Origin: Planctomycetota bacterium
Lineage (GTDB): Bacteria > Planctomycetota > UBA1135 > UBA2386
DNA length: 64,000 nt
Assembly (NCBI GenBank): GCA_016716265.1
Contig: JADJWQ010000006.1
Span: forward strand, 4,057,501-4,121,500
Direction of reading: 5' to 3'
Shown here: positions 38,401 to 47,276 of the stretch, in pieces
Numbering within the stretch: position 1 is the first letter of the stretch
Layout: every line of letters starts with the position of its first letter
Position numbers and translations under genes: made by a program
Notes under the pieces: generated by a model
Database searches by the model: none
Told to the model about the DNA's origin: nothing
What the model saw: only the letters and a program-made list of their open reading frames with translations

Positions 38401-38531
38401 TGAATCTCGAGGATTCTAATCGTTTTTGGCCGATTGCATCAGATGACACGGCATGGTCGGCTTCGAAGCACCTGGTCGGTGGTCTTTGGAGGGAGTTCTT
38501 CTGCAAGCGCCGCGATCAATCCCGTGGCTGA
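32456..38531 (+). CDS. RHS A: secreted RHS-repeat polymorphic-toxin-like protein, apparently frameshifted
   Basis: About 2025 codons from a GTG with a good AGAAGGAA site. A signal peptide (LPLATLAMVACVCGSLVAQ) and an N-terminal RHS-associated region lead into many YD repeats (for example MEYDAFGRRTKW and RREYDAYGRLRMM). The RHS core ends with GYTGHRHDPETGLIYARNRY and GRFMTVDPIG, after which a unique C-terminal domain of about 250 residues begins (glycine-rich linker, then CTQEDPQLTLCEVLARELDK). The frame changes near 34587, 35208, 35682, 36405, 36651 and 37274; the last five fall where copy B reads GTAC. The gene may thus be intact in the cell. The shell would enclose a C-terminal effector; the fold of that tail is not recognised. 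Confidence 0.85.
34862..37885 (+). repeat. RHS core direct repeat, copy A
   Basis: About 3.0 kb nearly identical to 39199-42230 (distance about 4.34 kb). Similarity starts in the VELPNGSTNRY segment and stops after the glycine-rich GGFGGFGF linker, exactly where the variable C-terminal domains begin. Confidence 0.88.
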
Positions 38532-38576
38532 CGGTTCGACATGAGGCGCAACGGAGACATGGCGGAGAATTAGACG

Positions 38577-39092
38577 ATGTCAGCGTTTGTCTATACATCG
38601 CGCTCGGGCGTTGCACTAACAATCGCCCTACTATACGCTTGCGAGCCGTCCAACTCGGATGCGGGCACTCTCCGTCATTTGAACGATGCCCGCGCCCTGA
38701 TGCACGCACTCTCGGCGTTGGAAACCGAGGCCAGACTGTGGGGCAACGGCGAGGGGCCTAGGATCCTCGAAAGGCGCCGAGCGATGTGGGAGCAGATCGA
38801 GCGCGGCGGCGGTGCTCCGAGTGGCGAGCTCGCAGCCCTCACGCGGGAGGACGATGCTGTCGATCGGCTCTTATGGGCCATACATGACACGAGGGTGCTG
38901 GCAATGCCGCTGGCGCTGGCGAGGTCGGATGATGCCCGCGAGCTTTGTAGCGCGCTGCGACGGCTATTGCTCACCCTCGACGCAACTCGGCATGACGCGG
39001 CCGACTACCTCGGTGAGGAGCATCTCGCACGAGTCATTGGTGCGTATACGGCGATCGAGTCCATACTCGCGTCTATAGAACGGACACGGTGA
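38577..39092 (+). CDS. Putative lipoprotein, candidate immunity protein for RHS A
   Basis: A 171-residue protein starting 45 bp after the RHS A stop, with GGAG upstream of the ATG. A short hydrophobic start ends in LLYAC, which fits a lipobox, so the mature protein may be lipid-anchored at its cysteine. The rest is helical and charged (LHALSALETEARLWG-like, LARSDDARELCSALRRLL). A small protein encoded directly after a polymorphic-toxin-type RHS gene is usually the cognate immunity protein, but I recognise no family. No copy follows RHS B, which has a different C-terminal domain. Confidence 0.62.
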   Translation: MSAFVYTSRSGVALTIALLYACEPSNSDAGTLRHLNDARALMHALSALETEARLWGNGEGPRILERRRAMWEQIERGGGAPSGELAALTREDDAVDRLLWAIHDTRVLAMPLALARSDDARELCSALRRLLLTLDATRHDAADYLGEEHLARVIGAYTAIESILASIERTR

Positions 39093-39191
39093 GGCGGTCG
39101 GAGGCAATGACAAGCGCGTCCTGTCCGAAGAATACTCCCGCTATGCACCGAACGCGAGTACAGCGTCGCCGAGCACGCGCTCCGCGGGACG

Positions 39192-42100
39192 ATGCTCGAC
39201 GTGGAGCTGCCGAATGGTTCGACGAACCGCTACAAGATCGACGGCTACGGCACCCTGTACCGCATCATCGCGGACTTCGGCGGCGAGAACGTCGAGCTGG
39301 GCCGCAGCTACTACGACGACGACCTCGTCCTCGCGCGGCGGAGCCGCCTGCTGGAGTCTGGCCCACCCGAGGAGTACGCGACCTGGGTCTACGCGCGCAA
39401 CCACAGCGGCCAGGGCTGGATCGATCGGGTGTTCACGCCGACGGGCCTGCAGGAGGTGGTGACCCTCGACGAGCTCGGCCGGCCGGTGCACGTAGTCCAG
39501 CAGGATTCGGCGTCGAATCCGCTGGCTGCCCTGTGGACGGAGTACGACGAGGCCGGCCGAGTGCTCGAGTCCACGCGGGTGCTCTACGATGCGCAAGGGT
39601 CGGTGATCGACGAGGCACCCACGACCTTCGACTACGACGTGCGCAGCAACCTGCTCAGGGTCGTCGATCCGAACGGCCGCAGCATCCGCCGTGAGTACGA
39701 CGCCTACGGCCGGCTGCGCAGGATGCGCGACGCGCTGCACCAGGATCCGAGCGACTGCAACGAGGTGGAGCTCACCTACATGCCGGGACGCGACTTCGTC
39801 GTGAAGTCGACGCGTCGCTTCTACGACGACCTGTCCGCGACGCGGCAGAGCTACGTGACCGAGGTCGAGCGGGACCTGGTCGGGCGCGTGGTCACGCGGC
39901 AAGTCAAAGGCCTGGACGGGCAGTCCACTCCTCAGGTGCACGAGTACGGCTACGATGGCCTCGGTCACCTGAGCCTCTACCAGGACCCCGACCAGGTGGG
40001 CGATTCCAACCGGTACACCTCGACGCTGTTCGACGCGGACGGCCGCTGGGTGCGGCTCGTGCGCAGCGCCAGCGCGAACGAGCAGATCACGCTCCAGACC
40101 CGGCACATCGACGCACCGGACTCGGGCGCGAGCCTGGCGATGCGCCGCTACGACGGCCGCGGGCTGGCGACGACGTGGCTCTACGATGCTGCGTACCGGC
40201 TGAAGGAGCTTCGGCGGCCGGGCTACACGAGTGGCACGCCGCACCGGACCACGATCAGCTACGATGCCGGCTCGAGGCCACGGCAGATCGTGGATGGCAA
40301 CGGCAGCGTGATCTCGCAGGAGTGGGACCTGGCCGCACGGAAGTTCGAGCGGACGCTGGAGCAGGGTGCGAACGTGTCGATCCTGGCGACGCGCGAGACC
40401 GTGCTGTTCGACTTCCTGGGCCGCGTGACGTCAGCCTGGACGATGTCGGGCCTCGCGCACGACGGCTACATCGGCGGGGTGCAGATGACCTGGGACAGCC
40501 TGGGCCGCAAGCTCGGCGAGTCGTTCACCTACGCTGGCGTCGATCCGTTGCGCCCCGTGGACATCACGTCTGGCTACGACGACCCGAACGGCCCGGACTA
40601 CGGCGACGTGACCTTCCGCCGCACGCTGACGCACTCGAGCGGATTCGAGATCTCGAGCGCGCCGGACGCCATCGGCCGGCTGAGCGAGCGCACCCTCCAG
40701 GTGCCGGGTGCTGGGTCCCCCTTTACCCTCGGCACGTACGCCTGGAGCGGTGGCGTACCACGGGAGCGGACAACGAGCGTGGGTGGCAGCGGGAGCATCG
40801 TGCGCGCGGTGGCGCTCGACTCGTTCCGGCGAGTCATGACGATCGAGCACATCGTGACGGGGGCGCAGTCGCCGTACGAGTCTCGCGGCTTCGCGTGGAC
40901 GCCGGGGGGTGATCTGCTCCGGCGGGCTTGGGAGAAGGTCGGCCACACGCAGCAGTCGCCGAGCACCGGGGACCAATTCCAGTACGACGGCTTCCATCGA
41001 GTGATCGGCGCCAAGGTGGGCGTCGAGGACGTGCTGGACCCCTACTTGAGCTCGGTCGCCGACTCGACGGTCGACTACGATCTCGAGCCGGGGCAGAGCC
41101 GCGACTCCGTGACGATCACGCTGAGCGGACAGCAGCCGCAGACTGTCGACTACACCAACGAGGCGAGCAGCGCACGCTACTCGTACGTGGGGGCGATCGC
41201 ACCGCTGTACGACGGCGAGGGCAACCTGGTCTTCGACGGCCGGTACTACTACCTGTACGACTTCCGGAATCGGCTCTCGCAGGTCTTCGAGCTCGTGGCG
41301 GACTCCGGCCAGAGCGCTGCGGCGATGCGCAGCGCAGGTGGCGCGATCGTCTCGACGAGCGCGCTGACACAGGCCCGCGACGACATCCTGAGTCGGCTCT
41401 CAGGGTCTCCGGTGCAGGCGATCCGGAACGCGTCGCGCGCCGAGCGAAGCAGCTCGACTCTGCGGGCGGTCGTTCCGTCGCCCTACGGCAGCAGCCGCGC
41501 CGGGACGACGGTCGAGGCTCAGCTGGTGCTGATCGCAGCGTACGGCTACGACCCGTTCAACCGCCGCCTGGTGCGCGTGGTGCCGGACGCAGACGTCGAT
41601 GCCCGGTACGCCTACGATGGGTGGCGCGAGGTCGAGGAGTGCGAGCCGGTGTGGGAGGACTCGACGTGGGTTGCCAAGGCGCAGAAGGTGATGGTCTGGG
41701 GCGCCAGCTTCTCGGAGCTGCTGTCCTACCATCGCTGGAACGGTGAGTCGTGGGACAGCTACATGGTGACGCAGGACGAGCAAGGCTCGGTCACGCGGCT
41801 CCACGATGCTGATGGAAACGAGGTCGAGCGGGTGGAGTATGACCCGTACGGGGCGCGCACCGTGTACGTGCCGGCGGGAGGGGGCTCCTACACCGCGGTG
41901 GCGCAATCCAGTGTCGGGCTCGAGGTGGGCTACACCGGCCACCGGCATGACCCGGAGACGGGGCTGATCTACGCCAGGAACCGCTATCTCCACACGGAGT
42001 GGGGCGGTTCATGACGGTGGATCCCATCGGGTCCTGGGCTGATTCCGCGAATCTCGGGAACCCGTATGCCTACGTCGGTAACAACCCCGCGTCGGCGGCA

Positions 42101-42895
42101 GACCCCAGCGGGCAGTTGAGCCTCTTCAGCACGGGTGCCGGCGGACGCGGGGAAGCCTACGCCGGTGGTGGTGGCGGCGGCTTCGGCGGCTTCGGATTCG
42201 AGAACATCAGCGGGACGGGCATGGATGGCGCGCTCGCGGGTGGGCCGCCGATGGGGCCCGACCTAGGGCTCACGTTCAGCGGTGGCGCAGGACCCGGGAG
42301 CGGAGTAGGGTCGACTCCATATGAACATTCAGCAAGTGAATGCTGCTCACAGGAGCCGAACATCGTTATCTTCATCAAGCGGTTGTTTGAGTGCCGCATG
42401 ATCATGATGATGCTTGACTTGGCCGAGCGGCACGAAGCGGACGCATATGAAGACGAAAGCGGGGAGCCGTATCATGTTGGCGGCGACACCGCCGCCGGAC
42501 AATTGGAGTGGGTGGATGACGTCGAGAAGGCCGAGGCCGAAAATATGGACGCGGAGGGCCTGGCGAGTTTTCTCTCTGATCATCACGTCCAAGAACGCGG
42601 GACGTTCACGTTTCGTCTCGTGACCTCGGGAATTATGATAGAAACGTCGGGCGTCTTCATGATCAACACAACCTCGGGCCGAATCGTCGCTCTGCGTGAG
42701 AGACGCAACCGTACGGAAAACTATCATCACTCCCACAGAAAATACTGCAATCAGAAGGCGCAGGCGATCACCAGGCTATTCTCGTGGATGCATGTCATAT
42801 CAGGCTTCCATACACATCCGGCAGGCAATACATGGATGCTCAGGACCAGAACGCAGTCAATGACCCAAGCAACAACCCTTTCCCAGCAGAGGTAG
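39192..42895 (+). CDS. RHS B: orphan RHS core with different C-terminal (JAB-like?) domain
   Basis: A second RHS core of 940 uninterrupted codons with no signal peptide or N-terminal region, so it looks like a displaced, probably silent, core plus tip. At about 42003 one G is missing from a G-run compared with copy A; repairing it continues the protein into its own C-terminal domain. That domain holds ISGFHTHPAGN near 42800, a HxHP motif of JAB/JAMM-type metallopeptidases known among RHS tips. In the next frame, YMDAQDQNAVND to a stop at 42966 would fit the rest of that motif, suggesting another frameshift near 42825. The tip could be swapped into RHS A by recombination across the shared core. 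Confidence 0.72.
39199..42230 (+). repeat. RHS core direct repeat, copy B
   Basis: Partner of 34862-37885. Here all YD-repeat GTAC sites are readable and the frame is open up to 42002. Confidence 0.88.
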
Positions 42896-43000
42896 TGATT
42901 TCTCTCGGGAGAAGGACCACGTGGAAGGACGGCTGGTTCACAACCTCCGTCGTAGTCAGGGACTAGAGAACGCCGTGCGCAGAAGTGGAGAGGTGATGAA

Positions 43001-43437
43001 ATGAGCATGCTACAGATGTTCAATGCAAGATCTACGCTGGGGCAATGGCTGCGCGCGGGACTGGCCGCGGTCGCGGTGTGCGTGGTAGCAATCGGAAGAT
43101 GGTCGCCGACGAGCACGGAGAAGACCGTGATTCGCATGGTCGAGGGGAGAAGATCGTAGAGATTTCGTCTGACGGCGTCATCATACGCGCTGGATCGAAT
43201 GTGGCCGAGCTGCGCGCGAGTGGGCTGATCGTTCGTCGACAGGTGACCGCCGCGGACGGCGTAACAACCACGTACACGACGTTTATTGGCGCGGCGATGT
43301 TCGATGCCGTCAGCGAAGATGGTGTCGACATGCGCTCTGCGGATGATGCCGAACTTCCTCAGTATCGCGGCGGAGAGCACTGCAGGATCTCACGGAACCG
43401 CGCAACTGGGGACGGACGGCCTGCTTCGATCTCGTGA
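43001..43437 (+). CDS. Membrane-anchored candidate immunity protein for RHS B (one frameshift)
   Basis: From an ATG at 43001 (preceded by GGAGAGGTGATGAA) the frame encodes a hydrophobic segment, LRAGLAAVAVCVVAIGRW, and then runs into a stop at 43157. The next frame continues sensibly (KIVEISSDGVIIRAGSNVAE, VTTTYTTFIGAAMFDAVSED) to 43437. Adding one G to the G-run near 43146 joins them into about 146 residues: one membrane anchor plus a soluble beta-rich domain. It starts shortly after the RHS B tip, the usual place for an immunity gene. I do not recognise the family. Confidence 0.55.
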
Positions 43438-43959
43438 ACGGGGTCAGTACGAGTCGGGGTCTAGAGTTGAGCGTGAAGCAGAATCCAGCAATCGATATGC
43501 ATCGGCCAGATGGAACGTCTCGCCGAATCGAATGAGCTGGGATGTCTGCAAGCCAGTCGTCGCGTGGGCCGGGGCCGGCAACGGCCCCGGTCCGCTGACC
43601 GCCCACGTCGTCCGGGGGTCCCGAGCATGCGCGCGACCGCGTCCCCGTGGTGTCCGAGAACGCGGCCGAGGTCGTTTTGGGGCCGAGCGAGGTCTCTAGG
43701 CCGTGTCGTTGCGATCGGGTTCGCGCGGTGTCCGGAAGCAGCGCCGATGTCGTTCGAGGGTTACGCGCGCTTGAGGCAGTGCGCGGCGGCAGACCGGTGG
43801 CGCGAGCCGCGGGTCTCATCTGGGGTGGCGTCGCTTCTCCCGGGGCGGGCCTGGTCCGGCCGCGCGCTCATCGTGGCCGAGCAGACCGTCGAGGTATTCG
43901 CGGGTGGCGATCTCGTCGGTGCAGGCGTTCGGCGGACGCTTCGCGGCGCGGTGCTCGCG
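43438..43959. other. Intergenic with rve-type IS remnant
   Basis: No gene is recognised between the RHS B immunity candidate and recombinase module 2. Most of it is a mosaic containing the IS left-end sequence from 43651. Confidence 0.55.
43651..43910. repeat. Remnant of the rve-type IS, left end
   Basis: TGTCCGAGAACGCGGCCGAG at 43651 is the same end as at 25010. GGCCGCGCGCTC near 43858 corresponds to the transposase C-terminal coding end. The middle has diverged or been rearranged. It directly precedes recombinase module 2, as the split remnant does before module 3. Confidence 0.7.
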
Positions 43960-44634
43960 GGCCGAGTGTGCAACGGAGTGTGCAATTGCCCGGGCCACAA
44001 CCTGGCACGATCTGGCACAGCCTGGCACGACGGCGCGCCGCCCGAACCGCCACAACCTCCGCCGCGTGGCACACATGGGCACTCCCTGACGCAGCCTGGC
44101 ACGACCTGGCACGATGACCGGCTCATGGTTCGAGTCCTGCAGGGCCTAAACTCCAGGTGCCCGAGTTCGGCCGAGAAACCCCGGTTTCCGGCCGATCTGC
44201 ATTTCGCGGCGGGCGAGTGTGCAATGGAGTGTGCAATTGGCCTGGCCACACCGGGGCACGGTCTGGCACGGCCTGGCACGATCTGGCACGGATCGGATGG
44301 CGAGGGAGGCGTGAGGTAGGCCCTGCGATGCTGGGGCACGGTGGCCGAGCCGTGGACGCGGCTGCTGGCACTGATCGGGTCGCGAGGTAGGCCCTGCGAC
44401 GATCCTGCTCGGATCCTGCAGAGCCAACTCGCGCGGCGTGGCGGACGGGGCTCGGCGTCAGGCCGCACGAAGGTGCACGTGCGCGCGTGTGGCGAGGGCG
44501 CCCCCAGGGGGCGCGCCGGAGGGCCGCGGCGGCACGTCGGCGAGCGTGGGCCGACTCAGCGGGCGCGTCGCGGCCGAGGCCGTCGGTGCCGTCGATGGGC
44601 CGAGCCGGCCGCGCGATCGCCGATCCGGCCGGGT

Positions 44635-45876
44635 TCAGCCAGCGCGGTCCGTGCTCGCGGGCTCGCCCCCCGACGCGAATATCCTCGGCACCGGGAACGT
44701 CCCCGGCAGCTCGCGGAACAGGTCGCCGTCGTCGAGCTCGCCGTAGAGGTCCATCGTCAGCCGGATGTCCGAGTGCCGGAGCACCTGCTGGATCACCTTC
44801 GGGTGGACCTTCAGCTCGATCAGGATCCGCGCGCAGCTCTTGCGCAGGCAGTGGAAGTCGACCCGCTTCCGTCCAGCGCCGCGCTCGGCGGTGAGGCCGG
44901 CGGTCTCGGCGTCCTTGCGCACGATCGTGGCGATCTTCGACGACAGGCGGAACACGCGGTCCGCATCGCGCACCGGGTCGTCGCCGAGCCGGGCGTGCAG
45001 CGCATCCCGTCGCGCCCGCATCTGCAGGAGCGGAGTCGACCACGAAGCCCTGCAGCGGGATGACCGCGTCGTCGCCGTTCTTCGTGAACCTCCCGTCGAG
45101 CCGCACCGAGGGCCGTGCGCTGTCGAGGCGCAGGTCGTTCCAGCAGAGCGACGCGCACTCGCCGGCGCGGAACGCGGTCGTCAGCACGAACCAGTAGAGC
45201 ACCTGCCGGTCGCGCACCGCCTCGCAGTAGTCGGGCCGCGACTGCAGGCCGCCGAGCGGTCGCTCCGCGACATAGCGTGTCCAGGCCGCCTCGACGAGCC
45301 GCTCGGCCTCCTCGAAGCGGAAGCCGACGCGCTTGAAGATCCGGAACTTGTCGCGGTTCGAGGTCCGGACCGCGAGGTTCCTCAGCGGGTCGCACTCCCA
45401 GCGCCCGGTGCGCTCCAGCCACTTGCTGAAACCGCGCAGCGCGCCGGCGTAGTGGTCGCGCGTCTTCGCGCTGCGCTCGGCGCGGACCGAGGTGAGGAAC
45501 CGCTCGGCGTCGGCGATGTGGATCTCGGGCAGGTGCTTCACCTTCGCGAAGGCGAGGAACTGCCGGATCTGCCGGATCGTGCCTGCCACGTACCGCGGCG
45601 CCGACTGGTTCGCCTCCAATGTTGCCTTGTACTCGTCGACGAGCTGCTGGATCGGGACGGTGCGGTTGCGCGCGAAGCGATCAACGTGGCCGAGCCTCGC
45701 CTGCTCGACCCCGCGCAGGGTCTCGGCCAGTCGCTCGCGCGCGATGCGCACGTCCTTGGTCCTCGTCGACCGGCGCCGCGTGACGCCATCCGCATCGGTG
45801 AACACGATGTGCCAGAACGGGCTGTTCGGCCGCCGATACGGTTGCCATTCCATGGGCTCTGCCCGGCCTGCTTCAT
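44635..45876 (-). pseudogene. Tyrosine recombinase, copy 2, apparently frameshifted
   Basis: Over 95% like the recombinase at 30003-31244. Two indels distinguish it. An A is missing near 45840, which shifts the first few codons, though an ATG at 45853 restores the frame (EWQPYRRPNSPFWHIVF). An extra G near 45031 separates the first three quarters from the part that holds the second catalytic arginine, the histidines and the tyrosine. As it stands it would be inactive. Both indels could be sequence errors in a repeat. Confidence 0.8.
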
Positions 45877-46172
45877 TGCGACGCCTCCGCACCGACGAAC
45901 GCGAGCACCTCGTCGCGCACGAGCAGCGTGCGCCCGCGGATGCGGCGAGGACTCGGGAATCCGGACTCAGGGTCGGCCATCAACCTCCACACAGTTCGCT
46001 TGCCGACGCGAAGTAGGGAAGCGGCTTCCGGCACCGTGATCAGGAGATGTTCGGGTCCTCGCAAGATCCCCGACTCGCCGCTTGATGTGCGCGCCCGAGG
46101 GTGGATGTCGCTCCCTCCGCGCCGTGCTGCGGGCTCGGACGGAGGCGGCTGGTTGCGGGGATCAGCGGCCAT
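45873..46172 (-). CDS. Excisionase-like helix-turn-helix protein, copy 2
   Basis: A 99-residue homologue of the protein at 31241-31540 with the same HTH (TVPEAASLLRVGKRTVWRLM) and an open frame. Differences cluster in the proline-rich leader (RNQPPPSEPAARRGGSD) and the C-terminus (LAFVGAEASQ). The stop overlaps the recombinase start as in copy 1. Confidence 0.8.
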   Translation of the reverse strand: MAADPRNQPPPSEPAARRGGSDIHPRARTSSGESGILRGPEHLLITVPEAASLLRVGKRTVWRLMADPESGFPSPRRIRGRTLLVRDEVLAFVGAEASQ

Positions 46173-46296
46173 CGTGCTGCTCCTCCTCCGCGCCGATGTC
46201 GAGGGCCTCGAAGATCGCCGCCTCGAGGGCGCGTCGCGCGCGATCGTCGATGGGGCGGCAGAATGGGTGACGGCGGCCCTGGCGATCGGTCTGCAC
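46162..46296 (-). CDS. Small ORF upstream of the excisionase gene, copy 2
   Basis: A 44-residue ORF from a GTG at 46296, homologous to 31530-31661. It reads RPIDDRARRALEAAIFEALD and ends EEEQHDGR. The substitutions relative to copy 1 keep the frame, and the one length change is a whole codon. Confidence 0.58.
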   Translation of the reverse strand: MQTDRQGRRHPFCRPIDDRARRALEAAIFEALDIGAEEEQHDGR

Positions 46297-47276
46297 GGAA
46301 GCAGTTCAGCGGCGAGCGCGGCAGTTCCCGGACGCCCGACGAACGAATTGCGGGCCGCCCAGGCGCTGCGCCCGTCATGGCGTAGACATTGGCCAATGAT
46401 CTCGCGCCCAATCGCAGACCCTCGTCGTGGTCCGATACCAGCGGGAATGCGACGCGGGGAGGGAGGTGGGCATCGGCAGGGCAGCTTCCGTGAGGGACAG
46501 TCCGGGTCTACGGCGGTCGTCGGGCGACAATCCGCAGCTCGCCGTGGAGGACGGCGTCGAACGGGAGCCGACTGGCGCGCGGCGCGAGTCGCAGCACCTG
46601 AGCGCTGGCCGTGACGTCGACACCGCCATCGGCAGCCAGGCCACGCCAATCTCGACGCGGCAGCACGAGTGCTGCGGCCACGCGCGATATCGGGCGCCTG
46701 CGTCACATGACCCGCCAGCAAGGCATATGGACGGCATTCCTCAATGCGCCGTATGAACAGCGCGGGCCTGACCGCTCCTTGTGGCTGTGGCAGGCGCAGG
46801 GGCGGACGGCCGAGTGGGCGTCGTGGGCAGGCGAGCTTCAGCGGCGCCGCTGGCCGGCACTGGATACGTCGGGTGTGCCTCATTGATGCTTACCCGAATA
46901 CGGTGCCTCGCAGGTCGGGGCACAACGGGCAGCATGCGAAGCCGAATGCAGCCGCAGCGCGACGGTCGATCCGAGAGCTCTCGCTCTTGATGCGATCTTT
47001 GTGGGTCGCCGTATTTCGTGCGAGCGACAGCACCTATGTGCGAGGCGCGCGCTACTCATGGATATTCCTGATGGCCTGCGAGCGCGCGATCCGCCATGCT
47101 CGCCGCTCGATTGCTTGGCAGAGCTGCGCGCTGCGCCTGCATCGGTGCAGCCTGTGCACTGGACCAGCGGCCTCGCACCAGCATCGAGCCATCGACAGAA
47201 ATCTGCTGTCCAGGCGAAAGCTGTCCGAAGTGGGGCCGTTGCTCGCGATGAGTCGGTCGGAGAAGATCTCATAAGC
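46297..47276. other. Upstream region of RHS C, no gene recognised
   Basis: The first 160 bases still belong to recombinase module 2. After about 46460 the sequence is unrelated to the region upstream of RHS A, apart from a short GC-rich block near 47036-47053. Overlapping frames show no domain. A purine-rich GGAGAAG lies near 47259. Confidence 0.5.

Larger units (their letters stand above)
43960..46460 (-). mobile_element. Tyrosine recombinase/excisionase module, copy 2
   Basis: Near-identical to 29326-31850 in the same orientation, including the phased TGGCAC clusters (44003, 44013, 44023; 44097, 44107; and a third near 44265) and the conserved GGTTCGAGTCCTGCAGGGCC. Together with copy 1 it brackets the RHS A/RHS B cassettes in direct repeat, a geometry that permits excision of about 14.6 kb by recombination. 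Confidence 0.7.

Noticed and set aside
38577..39092. Assigning the small lipoprotein to a named immunity family
   Set aside because: Only its position and lipobox support an immunity role; no family motif is visible.
34862..42230. Tyrosine-codon changes in RHS A as diversity-generating retroelement activity
   Set aside because: The altered sites are GTAC tetramers with small indels that destroy the frame, and the same happens in unrelated IS66 copies. There is no reverse transcriptase or template repeat in the window.
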